From Streptomyces sp. SID13726 (GTDB taxonomy: Bacteria > Actinomycetota > Actinomycetes > Streptomycetales > Streptomycetaceae): a DNA stretch of 64,000 bases. The position numbers and the translations under genes are program-made. Location: positions 62,001 through 126,000 of the forward strand of contig NZ_JAAGLY010000018.1 of NCBI RefSeq assembly GCF_010548375.1. Direction: 5' to 3'. Positions 38,867 through 48,270 of this stretch are shown in pieces. The first letter of the stretch is position 1, and the number at the start of each line of letters is the position of its first letter. The notes beneath the pieces were generated by a model. That model made no database searches. It saw nothing but the letters and a program-made list of their open reading frames with translations, and had not been told where the DNA came from.

Positions 38867-40351
38867 TCAGGCGAACGCCGGGGGCGGTACAAAGCCCTCC
38901 ACTTCGCGGCCGAGCAGGGCGGCGAACTCGATGGTGGTGAGATCGCCTGCGCTCGGTCCCAGGGCCTGCAGCCCGATGGGGAGTCCGCTCCTGCCCTTGC
39001 GCACCGGGATGGTTGTCGCCGGGCCGCCGGAGATGTTGGCGATGGCGTTCCACTTGACCTGGTCCCAGTAACTGCGTCGCACACCGTCCACGGCGAATGA
39101 CCGCCCGAACCGGTCGATGAGCTTGTTGTGGTGGGCCGGGGCGGCAGTGGGGGTGACCGGCATGAGGACGACGTCGAAGTCCTGGAAGAACTCGCACCAT
39201 CGCTGGCGGATTTCGTTACGCGCCGTGTGGGCCTGCAGCCACTGGTAATGGGTCTGGAAGGTGCCCCGCAGAGCGGGTCCGGCGTCGCCGCGTGGGTGCT
39301 GGACGAGCCGGGCCAGCAGCGCGGCGTTGGAGGCGGGGGTGAGACCGGTCCGGTCGTAGGTGAATGCGCCGTAGACCAGGGGGAGAAAGGCCTTGTGATG
39401 GTTGGTCGCGATGTCGACGGGAAGGCTCGCCGGCTGGATCACCACCTTGGCCCCCGCTGCCCTGAGTACCGTGACCACCTCCGACACGGCTTCCGCCACG
39501 TCGTCGTCGATGGGACACGACGGGTCCTCGCTCCATACGGCGACCCGGAAATCGGCGAGCTCGGTCGCGCGCGGAGGTGCGAGCGTGTAGGTGAAGCCGG
39601 CGTCGTAGTCCGCCGGCCCGACGACCGAGTGCAGGATCGGAACCAGGTCGCGTGGGTCGCGGACCTGTGCGCCGCCGCAGGCCATATCGGCCTCTGTCCA
39701 CCGGCCCGGGCCCGGGCCGTAGGGGACATGTCCGATGAGCGGGATCGACCGCCACGTCGACTTGTGCCCGTACAGGCCGGTGAAGTGGGACGGGATCCTG
39801 GTCGATCCGCCGATCTCCGAACCGAAGTCGAACGACGTGAGACCGGCAGCGGTCGCGACGGCGCCGCCTCCGGCGGACCCGCCCGAGGTACGGGTTCTGT
39901 CCCACGGATTCGATGAGGGGCCGAACACCGGGTTGTCGGCCTGGACGTCCTGGTTGCCCGGCGGCATGTTGCTCTTGCCCATGATGACGGCGCCCGCCGA
40001 GCGCAGCCGTCTGACCGCCTCGGCGTCCTGGTCGGGTATGTGGTCCTTCAGATCCGTGCGACCGCAGACGGTGCGCATCCCTGCCGTCTCGAAGCTGTCC
40101 TTGACCGTGACGGGTACGCCGTGCAGCGGGCCGAGGCGCTGGCCGGCCGCCCGCGCGGCGTCTGCTTCTGCGGCCTCACGTCGGGCGCGCTCGGGGTCGA
40201 GCGTGACCACCGCGTTCAGCGCGGGGTTGTGGGTGGAGATTCGCTCAAGGTAGAGCTCGACGAGTTCTTGACTCGAGACCTCGCCCGAGGCCATCGCGTG
40301 TGACTGATCCACAACGGATCTGAAGGCGACGTCGCCCACGGCATGCCTCAT
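38867..40351 (-). CDS. Amidase signature-family hydrolase
   Basis: About 494 aa from ATG 40351 (GTG 40366 or TTG 40378 are possible starts). The Ser-cisSer-Lys triad is visible: Lys in PVTVKDSFETAG (about residue 86), the glycine/serine stretch TSGGSAGGGAVATA, and the nucleophilic serine in GSEIGGSTRIPSHFTG (about 175). Members hydrolyse aliphatic or aryl amides. Operator site 5 lies just upstream of the start, and the TetR gene at 40474 is divergent, so the amidase is a likely target of that repressor (inference). Confidence 0.9.
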   Translation of the reverse strand: MRHAVGDVAFRSVVDQSHAMASGEVSSQELVELYLERISTHNPALNAVVTLDPERARREAAEADAARAAGQRLGPLHGVPVTVKDSFETAGMRTVCGRTDLKDHIPDQDAEAVRRLRSAGAVIMGKSNMPPGNQDVQADNPVFGPSSNPWDRTRTSGGSAGGGAVATAAGLTSFDFGSEIGGSTRIPSHFTGLYGHKSTWRSIPLIGHVPYGPGPGRWTEADMACGGAQVRDPRDLVPILHSVVGPADYDAGFTYTLAPPRATELADFRVAVWSEDPSCPIDDDVAEAVSEVVTVLRAAGAKVVIQPASLPVDIATNHHKAFLPLVYGAFTYDRTGLTPASNAALLARLVQHPRGDAGPALRGTFQTHYQWLQAHTARNEIRQRWCEFFQDFDVVLMPVTPTAAPAHHNKLIDRFGRSFAVDGVRRSYWDQVKWNAIANISGGPATTIPVRKGRSGLPIGLQALGPSAGDLTTIEFAALLGREVEGFVPPPAFA

Positions 40352-40384
40352 CTCTGACGGCGACACTATGGCCCCCAAAATTAC

Positions 40385-40398
40385 CTGCCGATCGTAAT
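40385..40398 (-). promoter_or_regulatory. Recurrent palindromic operator, site 5
   Basis: On the minus strand ATTACGATCGGCAG: the left half matches the consensus and the right half is degenerate. It overlaps a separate perfect 10-bp palindrome GTAATATTAC (40394-40403). It lies between the divergent amidase and TetR genes. Confidence 0.55.
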
Positions 40399-40473
40399 AT
40401 TACACACGTCAGACAATAGATTAGTATGGGCTTGCGTGGCAATGGCCCCGCGGAGCGAATGGAGGGAAACCCT

Positions 40474-41046
40474 GTGGCGCGCTACACCAAGGAGCACAAG
40501 CAGGTGACGCGGCAGCGGATCATCGAGAGGGCCGGCCAGCGGTTCAAGCTGGACGGGATCGACGGATCCGGTGTCTCCACGCTCATGTCGGATGCCGGGC
40601 TGACCAACGGAGCCTTCTACGCCCACTTCGAGTCCAAGGACGACCTCGTCGCGAACGTCGTAGCAGACCAACTGCGCACACAGGTGGAGCAGTACGGCAC
40701 GCTGCAGCCCGGCCGTGCAGGGCTCGAGGACCTCGTTCGCGAGTACCTGTCGCCCGAACACCGGGACCACCCCGGCACCGGCTGCCCCTCCGCCGCCCTG
40801 CTCGACGAGATCGGCCGCTGCGAGGACGGAGCCAAGCAGGCCTATACCGATGGCGCGAACGCCATCATGGATGAGATCGCCGCCCGCCTGACGCCAGGTG
40901 ACCCGCGGTCGGCGCGCGGCAAGGCGATCGCCCTCTACACCATGCTGGTGGGGACGTTGCAGCTGTCCCGTGCGCTCTCCGACCGGAAGTTCGCCGATGA
41001 GGTCCTTGAACAGGGCATTGAGAACGCCCTCACATTCCTGCGGTGA
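40474..41046 (+). CDS. TetR-family regulator, paralog A
   Basis: 190 aa from GTG 40474, which has GGAGGG at 40461-40466. The HTH reads TRQRIIERAGQRFKLDGIDG, then VSTLMSDAGLTNGAFYAHF and ESKDDLVANVV. The GCPSAALLDEIGR segment and the C-terminal DEVLEQGIENAL are shared with the regulator at 42710 and with a remnant at 60362, so the three form a local paralog set. In each case a copy of the ATTAYGAYC palindrome is nearby, which makes this protein type the best candidate for binding it. The type is common in actinobacteria and often represses divergent enzyme genes. Confidence 0.9.
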   Translation: MARYTKEHKQVTRQRIIERAGQRFKLDGIDGSGVSTLMSDAGLTNGAFYAHFESKDDLVANVVADQLRTQVEQYGTLQPGRAGLEDLVREYLSPEHRDHPGTGCPSAALLDEIGRCEDGAKQAYTDGANAIMDEIAARLTPGDPRSARGKAIALYTMLVGTLQLSRALSDRKFADEVLEQGIENALTFLR

Positions 41047-41318
41047 GCGTGTCGGCCCATCCCCGGAGGGCCGGTCGACGGCTGCCTGAGCCGGGCCATG
41101 CGCGAGGGCGCCGAGTTCAAGAGCGCAACCCCGGGTGACAGCTCGCGGTCTCCCCTGGGTTCGCCCGGTGGGCTTGAGCAATCCCCGCGTCTGGCGCATC
41201 CCGCCCGGTCGGCGGACTGGAAGACCCACGGCCCCACCGCCGCATTCTTGTGACGGGGAAGCCCAAGGCGTCACGACTCAGCAGCGTCCTCGGTTCAAGC
41301 AGCAGCCGTACTCCGCGC

Positions 41319-42188
41319 TTACTGCCGTGCAAGGAACTCGAGAGCCGTGTCCACGAACTGCTGGTGGAACTGGAAGATGCCACCGTGGCCGGCGTCCGGA
41401 TAGATCACCAACTCGGCGTTCGGCACTCGCTGCGCCAGGTCGTACGAGTTCTTCGACGGCACCATCCGGTCGCTCTCGCCGTTGGCGACGAGCACGGGCT
41501 GCCGGATGACGGACAGGTCCTGGGGCTGCTCCAGTCCCCAGCGGTGAATGGCCTTGAGCTGGGACCTGTACGCGGTGAGGGAGATGGCCTTGTCCCGGTC
41601 CTTGGTGCGCTCCTTCAGCCGGGCCAGGAACTCCTTGCCGGCCCGCCGCCCGTTCGCGGTGCGGGTGAAGAAGAGGAACTGCTTCGGGTCCTGCAGGGTG
41701 AACAGCGCTCGGACGGTGTCGATGTTGGACAGCCGGGTCACGTTCTTGATGCCCTCGCCACCCGCAGGACCGGTGCCCGTGAGGATCAGCCGGCGGACCA
41801 GCTGCGGGTCGGTCTGCACGACCACCTGAGCGATCATGCCGCCCATCGAGAAGCCGTGGATGTCCACGAGTTCAAGCCCGAGGGCCCGGATGAACGTGAC
41901 GGCGTCCTTCGCCATCTCCTGGATGGTCTTCGGGGTGGAACCGCTGGTGGCACCGACCCCCCGGTTGTCGAACGTGATGACCCGGTGCTTCGCCGCGAAA
42001 CCGTCGACGACGCGGGGGTCCCAGTTGTCGAGGACTCCTGCGAGGTGGTTGAAGAAGACCACCGGCGTACCGGTCCTGGGGCCGAGATCGCGGTAGGCGA
42101 ACGTCAACCCGCCGGCGGTCACGGTGCGGTTCGGCGCGAGCTTGTACGACGTCACCGCGTCGCCTCGTACACCCTGTGCGTCGTTCAT
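41319..42188 (-). CDS. Alpha/beta hydrolase, module copy 1
   Basis: A 289-aa hydrolase: VVFFNHLAGVLDNWDPRVVD (oxyanion region in place of HG), VITFDNRGVGATSG, nucleophile GFSMGG near residue 111, NGESDRMVPSKNS with the acid residue, and YPDAGHGGIFQFH with the catalytic His. Paralogs at 52590 and 60995 share the FLFFTRTA-type cap stretch and KERTKDRDK. Function may be ester, lactone or C-C bond hydrolysis, or non-haem haloperoxidase-like. Operator site 6 lies 123 bp upstream, in the gap before the TetR gene at 42710. Confidence 0.88.
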   Translation of the reverse strand: MNDAQGVRGDAVTSYKLAPNRTVTAGGLTFAYRDLGPRTGTPVVFFNHLAGVLDNWDPRVVDGFAAKHRVITFDNRGVGATSGSTPKTIQEMAKDAVTFIRALGLELVDIHGFSMGGMIAQVVVQTDPQLVRRLILTGTGPAGGEGIKNVTRLSNIDTVRALFTLQDPKQFLFFTRTANGRRAGKEFLARLKERTKDRDKAISLTAYRSQLKAIHRWGLEQPQDLSVIRQPVLVANGESDRMVPSKNSYDLAQRVPNAELVIYPDAGHGGIFQFHQQFVDTALEFLARQ

Positions 42189-42709
42189 TGTCGCCTCTCA
42201 ACATGCGGTTGCTGCGACGACTGCGGCTGCAGTCTGCGGGGTCGACGATCGAAGACCGGGAAGGCGGGCACCTTGCGTGGCCGAGCCCCTCGGAAACGCG
42301 CCGACCATTGAAGTATGACCATAATTTCATTGGGGCGCAAGCGGCGAGCGGAACGCATCGGCGTCGACATGGGCAGCGGACTGGCCGGCGGCAGTCGATT
42401 CCCCGTCGTCCGGGACGGGCGATCACCGCCCCAGCGGCTGCGGACCCGGACGCGGACGCCGCCTCGGCCGCACAGAGAAGACCGAGGGGCCAAGCATCTT
42501 CCGGCAGCAAGAGAGCCGTCATGCGGCGCGACGGCGAAGTCCGGTTCGACCGCAGGAGAGTCCGACACCAAGGGATACAAGGCCGACCGGGACGAGCCCC
42601 TCGCGAACGGCGACCGCCCACCCGCATCATTGAATTACATTCGAAATACAATACAGTGAGGGAGCCGGACCAAGGGCGAGCGGCCCTTCCGGCCATGAAG
42701 GAGCGCGTG
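42189..42709. other. 521-bp divergent intergenic region with operator site 6
   Basis: Contains site 6 and, near the TetR start, an AT-rich imperfect palindrome centred on TTCGAA at 42640-42645 (ATTACATTCGAAATACAAT). No gene is recognised between them. Confidence 0.5.
42312..42325 (-). promoter_or_regulatory. Recurrent palindromic operator, site 6
   Basis: On the plus strand AGTATGACCATAAT; on the minus strand ATTATGGTCATACT. It faces the hydrolase gene at 41319-42188. Confidence 0.6.
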
Positions 42710-43306
42710 ATGCGATACAGGAGTGAGCACAAGCAGGCGACCAGGCAGCGGATCGTCAAGACGGCCGGTCGCCGGTTCAAGCGACACGGCATCGACGGGT
42801 CGGGTATCTCGGCACTGATGAAGGACGCAGGCCTGACCAACGGCGCCTTCTACACGCACTTCACATCCAAGGACGACCTCGTCGCCACCGCGGTCGCCGA
42901 CCAACTGCAGGCACAGAACGCGACCATCGTCGCGCACGCGGCTCCCGGTCGCGCCGGGGTCGAACAGATCGTGCGCTGGTATCTGTCCCCCCAGCATCGG
43001 GACAGCCCGGATGACGGTTGCCCCTCCGCCGCCCTGCTCGACGAGATAGGGCGCTGCACGGACCCGATCAAGCAGGCGTACACCGACGGCGCGCTCACGG
43101 TCACCGACGGCATCGCCGCCCGCCTCGCACCGGACGATCCACTGTCGGTCCGCACCAAGACGCTCAGTGCCTACGCCATGATGGCCGGGACGCTGCAGCT
43201 CTCCCGAGCCCTCGCCGACACGCAGCTCGCCGATGAGCTCCTCGAGCAGGGCATCCACAACGCATTCGCACTGTTGGGCGTCGAACACGAACACGCAAGG
43301 CAGTGA
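42710..43306 (+). CDS. TetR-family regulator, paralog B
   Basis: 198 aa from the ATG at 42710, with AAGGAG six bases before it (an in-frame ATG at 42695 is less well placed). The HTH is TRQRIVKTAGRRFKRHGIDG, ISALMKDAGLTNGAFYTHF and TSKDDLVATAV, nearly superimposable on paralog A; GCPSAALLDEIGR and ADELLEQGIHNAF complete the match. It is divergent from the alpha/beta hydrolase with an operator copy between. A distinct palindrome right in front of it (42631-42653) may be for autoregulation. Confidence 0.9.
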   Translation: MRYRSEHKQATRQRIVKTAGRRFKRHGIDGSGISALMKDAGLTNGAFYTHFTSKDDLVATAVADQLQAQNATIVAHAAPGRAGVEQIVRWYLSPQHRDSPDDGCPSAALLDEIGRCTDPIKQAYTDGALTVTDGIAARLAPDDPLSVRTKTLSAYAMMAGTLQLSRALADTQLADELLEQGIHNAFALLGVEHEHARQ

Positions 43307-44083
43307 ACGGACGCACCTGCAGGCACGCCTGAGCGGGGCGCCTTCGCACGACCCCCAGAAGTGACAGATCGGCCGGCCCGGCCTGGCGATCCCCGACGTC
43401 CGGCTCGAGGCGGTGCCGCTCCCCGCCGTCCCCACCGTTGGGACCTCTCTGCGGAATGGGTCACTGAGCGGGCCGCCGAAGTGCCCCGAAGCACCGAGGA
43501 ATTGCCAGTGTCATGAGCACCCGCCGGGCAAGCAGACCCCGTTCGACCAGCTGGCGGTCAAATCCACTGGGCAGGTGGAGAGTCGGCGAGCACGCTCACA
43601 AGGCATGGAGCACTGACGCACCTGGACCGGTGGAGGCCCTGGTTGGCGCAGTCCGAGAATGCGCGCGGTCTCGGACGGCTTGCGCGTCCCGAAGTCTGGT
43701 TGGCATGCAGTGACATGTCGCACACATCTCACAGGCTGTTGACAGGCCATCACAGAGTCCGTGATTCTCCTGATCACAACATGGCGCATCACGGCAACAG
43801 CGGCTTGTAGGTACGCGCACGCTTTCGCGAGGTCCGGCTGGAACCTCACGGTCCGTGCCCAGCTCTTCGTCCGCGTTGGTCCGCCAAGCCCCCGACACAG
43901 CACCCTGTGCATCGAGTGGCAACGGATGCGAGCAGCCCCCATGTGCTGCGTGCCGTACTTCGCCTGGGCGCCACACCCGTTGGCCCTTGCTCACCACCGT
44001 CATGCCGTGGCCGGCGGGATCCTCCTGCCGGCATCGGACGCTGCGCGCTGCGCCGCTACCCACCCTCAATGCCCGGAGGTCCC
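43307..44083. other. 777-bp stretch without recognised gene
   Basis: Several overlapping open frames are present but none shows family motifs or a consistent codon pattern. A TTGACA at 43737-43742 could belong to a promoter for the DUF485/symporter pair, but the matching -10 is weak. Confidence 0.4.
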
Positions 44084-44467
44084 GTGCACTCGCATGTCCC
44101 CCCGAATCCCCCTGGCCGCCCGCCGGCGCCGCTCCAAACGCACCATGCCGGACGCTCACAGCACGTGAACAGGCTCCGCGAGACCGCGCATCGTGCGCAA
44201 CGCGACTTCGTTGTCGTCAACGGGATCCCCTTCGCCGTCGGCATCACGCTGTCCTGCTTCACCGACGTGCCCGCAGTGCAGGTGTACGGCGAGCTCACCC
44301 TGGGACTGGTATGGGGCGTTCTGCAATGCGCCCTGTTCATCGCCACTGCCTGGTTGTACGAGTTGCGGAGCACCCGGTCGGCCGACCCCCTCGAACAGGC
44401 TCTGACCACCGACGTACGCCACACGGATATCTCCGATGGTGCCTCCGTCGACGGTTCCCGGTGGTGA
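44084..44467 (+). CDS. DUF485-type small membrane protein
   Basis: A 127-aa protein with a proline-rich tail of about 30 residues, then RLRETAHRAQRDFVVVNGIP, FAVGITLSCFTDV, and a second helix GLVWGVLQCALFIATAWLYE. This two-helix pattern is the DUF485 family, which usually precedes an SSS-type acetate/monocarboxylate symporter gene, as here. The GTG at 44084 is preferred over the GTG at 44165 because GGAGG lies 4 bp upstream. The DUF485 protein is thought to assist its transporter. Confidence 0.78.
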   Translation: MHSHVPPNPPGRPPAPLQTHHAGRSQHVNRLRETAHRAQRDFVVVNGIPFAVGITLSCFTDVPAVQVYGELTLGLVWGVLQCALFIATAWLYELRSTRSADPLEQALTTDVRHTDISDGASVDGSRW

Positions 44468-44477
44468 CACGGTGACC

Positions 44478-46121
44478 ATGGACATCCTGGGCTCGGGCGT
44501 ACTCGACCCGATCGGTTCGGACGCGAGACGCCCCGTGATCATCGCCTTCCTCATCTTCATCGGGGTGGCCCTGCTGTGGCTCTTCACTCTCGCCACAGCG
44601 GAGGAGGAGAATCCGGAGCGGCTCTATGTCGCCAACCGGTCCCTCTCCCCGGTCGTCAACGGATTCGCCATGGCCGGCGAGCAGATCTCTGTCGTCACTC
44701 TGTTGACGGTCTCCGGTGGTGTCGCGCTGTTCGGTTACGACGGGTTCACGTACGCCCTCGACGGCCTGCTCATGCTCGGCGTACTGCTGCTCCTCGCACA
44801 GAAGATACGTACCACCGGTCGCTACACCCTCGGTGACCTCTTCGCCTTGCGGGCGCCAGGACGGGGGCCCCGTATCGCCGCGACCGCGGTGACGCTGGCC
44901 ATCACGGTCCCCCTCATCGTGATCCAACTGCGTGTCGCAGGCACCAGCACGGCTCTCCTGATCGGCACGACGACCGACGGGGCGCAGGTGGTGTGCACGA
45001 TCCTGATGGGCTGCCTCGTCGCCTGCTTCGCCGCGGTGGCGGGCCTGAGAGGCAACAGTTTCATGCATGTCGCGAAGGTGCCGCTGACCTTGGTGACGCT
45101 GGCGGTCATCACGCTGCTGGCCGTCAGAAAATTCGACTGGGATCCCGGATCTCTGCTCTCGGCCGCGGAGGACAACAGCATGGCGCCGGACAGATATCTG
45201 GAGCCGGGGTTCTGGCCGTACACGGCGAGTTTCGGCTCGCTCAACACCTTCGGCAATCACATCGTCTTCATCCTCGGCACGGCCATGATGCCTCACCAGA
45301 TCCTACGCATCAGCGCGTCCCGAACCGGACGCACGGCACGGCGATCCATGAGTATCGCCACGGGACTGGTCGGCGCCTTCGTCCTCCTGCTGATCGCCAC
45401 CGGCTTCGCATCAGCGGCCGTGTTGGGCGCGGCCGGTATCGGCGCGGTCGATGGCACCGGGCAGTTGTCCCCGATCCAGCTGGCCTCGGGCGTACTCCGT
45501 GACGGTTCAGCAGGTCGCGTCGTGCTCATCACCGTCCTGGCGTGCGTCGTGTTCCTCACTGTGCTCACAACCGTGACCAGTGTGACCTTCGCTGCCGCCG
45601 TCTCTCTCACCCACGATGTGCTCGCGCGAGGCAAGCGCCGTCGCACGGAAACCGGAGAGGTGCGGGCACTGCGCGTGGCCGCCGTCAGCGTGTGCGCGGT
45701 GGGCCTGTCACTGGCTGCTGCCATCCACCGGTATCCGACTGAATTCCTGGTCGCCTTCTCGATCAGTGTTGCGGCTACATGCGTCTTCCCCGCGTTGATC
45801 TACTCGTTCTTCTGGAGTCGCTTCAACCGTCGAGGACTCCTGTGGTCCGTCTACGGGGGACTACTGCTCTGCGCCGTCCTCACGGTCTTCTCGCCCATCG
45901 TCTCGGGAACCGCGTTCGCGCTGTGGCCGCAGGCGAGTTTCAACTGGTACCCGTTCCAGACCCCAGGCCTGGTTTCCGTGCCCGCAGCCTTCGCACTGGG
46001 GTGGTTCGGCAGCATTACCTCGCCTGGAGCCTCCGGAGTCGATTTTCGGCACGTGCAACAGGAAATCCTGGTGGGACAGACAGTCGGACGACTGGGTGCT
46101 GATCCGCATCCCGGCAGGTGA
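44478..46121 (+). CDS. Sodium:solute (monocarboxylate/acetate-type) symporter
   Basis: A 547-aa SSS-family transporter with about 13 helices. Typical segments are EENPERLYVANRSLSPVVNG, FAMAGEQISVVTLLTVSGG, YTLGDLFALRAPGRGPR, FILGTAMMPHQILR and the LTTVTSVTFAAAVSLTHDV helix. This pattern is close to cation/acetate symporters (ActP, MctC). The start ATG at 44478 is 10 bp after the DUF485 stop; the two form a pair. In context it may import short acids for the acyl-CoA ligase at 32251. Confidence 0.88.
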   Translation: MDILGSGVLDPIGSDARRPVIIAFLIFIGVALLWLFTLATAEEENPERLYVANRSLSPVVNGFAMAGEQISVVTLLTVSGGVALFGYDGFTYALDGLLMLGVLLLLAQKIRTTGRYTLGDLFALRAPGRGPRIAATAVTLAITVPLIVIQLRVAGTSTALLIGTTTDGAQVVCTILMGCLVACFAAVAGLRGNSFMHVAKVPLTLVTLAVITLLAVRKFDWDPGSLLSAAEDNSMAPDRYLEPGFWPYTASFGSLNTFGNHIVFILGTAMMPHQILRISASRTGRTARRSMSIATGLVGAFVLLLIATGFASAAVLGAAGIGAVDGTGQLSPIQLASGVLRDGSAGRVVLITVLACVVFLTVLTTVTSVTFAAAVSLTHDVLARGKRRRTETGEVRALRVAAVSVCAVGLSLAAAIHRYPTEFLVAFSISVAATCVFPALIYSFFWSRFNRRGLLWSVYGGLLLCAVLTVFSPIVSGTAFALWPQASFNWYPFQTPGLVSVPAAFALGWFGSITSPGASGVDFRHVQQEILVGQTVGRLGADPHPGR

Positions 46122-46407
46122 GTTGACTGACGGGAGTTTCTTGCGTCGTCGTCAGAATGGGCACCGATGCGCAGGTCGGATCAGCCGAGCAGATGCGGAT
46201 GAGAGTGATCGCGCCGCATGGGCATCTCGAAGGGACAGGGCACGAGTTCTGTGTCCGTTGGACGATCCAGCGGTGGCGCACGGTGAACTCGCCGTTTTCA
46301 TCGTGCGTTTGACATCTGACGGGTGAGGTCGGGCTTGCCGGCCACCCAGTGGACGAAGTGCCGGCAGCCTCGGCCCACGGATACCTGCGGTGACGCCACC
46401 GCTCCCC

Positions 46408-46429
46408 TGAGTTTACATACTCATACTCA
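46408..46429 (+). promoter_or_regulatory. Bipartite TGAGTTTAC-N7-TACTCA site, copy 3 (orphan)
   Basis: Both 9-bp and 6-bp end blocks are identical to copies 1 and 2; the 7-bp centre differs. No intact gene starts within several hundred bases on either strand. Confidence 0.65.
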
Positions 46430-46866
46430 GATGATAGCGTCGCGGTCAGCGCATCTGCCCGATCGCACACAAGAAAGCGGGCCCGCGCCGAGTTGCCGCA
46501 CCCTTCTGGCAGCTGCACCCACCGCTCCCGGTGCAAAGCCGTCCAGGCGAATCCGTCGATCACCTCACGGCGAGACCGTCAGGGCCCTCCCGCTCAGTGT
46601 CCGAACCAGCCACGGACGCTCAACACGGGCACCCACTGCGTGTGAGCCAATGATGCAAACGGGACAACAGCGATCCACACCGAACGGCCCAACTGTCGTG
46701 CCAAGCCCATGCGGTGGCCACCCGACTTCTTCAGCTGACTCGCCACGGGCACTTCGCGAACACCGCCCGTCGCGGACATCCAGGCTCTACTGAGCAGGAA
46801 AGGCCGAGTGGCGTCTGATGGGGACTGCACGACAGAGGGAGATCGGAAATCGGCGTACGGTCAACT

Positions 46867-46880
46867 ATTATGATCGGCGC
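46867..46880 (+). promoter_or_regulatory. Recurrent palindromic operator, site 7 (orphan)
   Basis: ATTATGATCGGCGC has a perfect left half and centre and a degenerate right half, like site 5. No gene follows closely. Confidence 0.45.
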
Positions 46881-47133
46881 CAATTGAGGACGCCCATCGT
46901 CCTTTGGGTTCGTCAATCAGCGCAAACAGGAACGAGGCTCTCTGTACATGCTCTTCTTCCAGTCAGCCGCGGATCAGGGCTTCGGCGCAGTCGCGTGACG
47001 TCCAGTTCGTGACGATCTGCAGGTCCACCAGATCTCCGGGTGTGGGACAGGCGCGGCTTCCAAGATCATGCGGTTCTCGACGCTCCATGATCCGAGTGGA
47101 AGACCGGGTGTTCCTTGGGTTGGTACCGGTGGT

Positions 47134-47745
47134 TCAGTCGGCGAGGCCGATGGTCACGGGGCCTGCGTTCCAGTCCACTGTGCGGAGCGGTCCGGAGGGA
47201 ACGCGGAACACGCGTCCTGGTGCGGCCGGCCGCCGAATCCGCCGGCGGGCCTCGATCCTGCCGTGCTGGCGCAGGACGAGTTCGACTTCTGCGCCGCAGA
47301 AGAAATCCTGGCAGCGGCCGTTGCGGGCGCGGGTCCTGCGCCGCAGGCCTTCGAGGGTGGCGGGGGGATGGGTGAGGTGAAGGTGTCGCGGATCTCGTCC
47401 GCGGTGAAGCGTTCGCAGACATAGACGATCTTGCCGTATGCGGGGTCGGCGGCAATCCGGTCGGCGTCCTGGTAGGGGCGCGGGAATGCTTCACCGATGC
47501 TGGGCATGCGGGGTGGTGGTGGCAGCTCTTCCCGTTCGGCGAGCTTGATCCCGCCGGAGCCTTTGAGCAGCCGGTGCACGTGTTCGGCTAGCGCCATGCC
47601 GGACGTCAGACCGGTCGAGCGAATGCCGCCGACCACGACGTACTGCTGCTCGGTGTCGACCTCGATGAGGTAGTCGGGGTGGTCGCTTGCCGCGCGCAGG
47701 CCTGCGTAAGCAGCGGTGACCTCTTCATCGAGAAGCTGGGGGCAT
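47134..47745 (-). pseudogene. FAD-dependent oxidoreductase remnant, 5' deleted and frameshifted
   Basis: The minus strand reads VTAAYAGLRAASDHPDYLIE, then VVVGGIRSTGLTSGMALAEHV, then KIVYVCERFTADEIRDTF: the C-terminal part of a glycerol-3-phosphate dehydrogenase/NAD(P)/FAD oxidoreductase with its BFD-like cysteine region. After SPIPP the frame breaks inside a C-run; adding one base restores TLEGLRRRTRARNGRCQDFF and CGAEVELVLRQHGRIEARR to a stop at 47134. The N-terminal FAD half is missing. Expected cysteines (CHC in relatives) are partly changed to YVC. Confidence 0.75.
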
Positions 47746-48270
47746 GATTCTCTCCGCTACGCCGGTCGCCGACGTCATCAACTGCGTGCCCAGGTCAACC
47801 GGGCGTCTCTCCCGCCGGACGCAGACCTCCGTGCGGCCTACGCGGAATACGCGGACTCACTCACGTGGCCGGGATTCCAGGAGCGTGTGCCGCGATTCGG
47901 TCAGGTCGCCGCGGAAACAGGTCCCGAGTTCGCGGAGCTCCGCATGGGCGAATTCCTCGGCCTCGTCAATCAGCAGCCGTAGTTCGAGCTAACCGCCTCC
48001 GGCGCCGTCGCCTCCTCAAGGGGCGGCATGAAGGACGTCACGGTCGCTCGGAAGGATCCTGCGCAAGACGTGCGCGGACCGCCGCCGGACACGACGGACC
48101 CACCCCTCTCAACGGTGGACGACCCCGGCGCCAGAGGACCTGCGCCCTGTCTCCGCCACGCCGGTCACACCGTGAACGGCTGCCCCACACCCCTGGCCGA
48201 GGGCGGGCGAGTGAGCCCGATGGACTCCGCGATCACGGCCCGTCGACCAGGGCGGGGGTACCTTGTGATT
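47746..48270. other. 525-bp region with an unrecognised open stretch
   Basis: A plus-strand frame to the stop at 47980-47982 contains SLPPDADLRAAYAEYADSL and WPGFQERVPRFGQVAAETG, with protein-like composition, but it has no start of its own and I do not recognise it. It may be a gene remnant. The rest is upstream sequence of the phosphatase gene. Confidence 0.35.

Larger units (their letters stand above)
46122..47133. other. 1-kb intergenic region carrying two orphan operator copies
   Basis: No gene is identified. The region contains a bipartite HxlR-type site at 46408 and a palindromic site at 46867, with no intact gene facing either. I take it as the scar of deleted genes. Confidence 0.5.

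Noticed and set aside
40394-40403. Perfect 10-bp palindrome GTAATATTAC
   Set aside because: Occurs once, without the GAYC centre; kept only as part of the site 5 description.
43596-44159. A 187-codon minus-strand frame in the gene-poor stretch before DUF485
   Set aside because: No family similarity, no ribosome site, and overlapping frames of similar length on the other strand.
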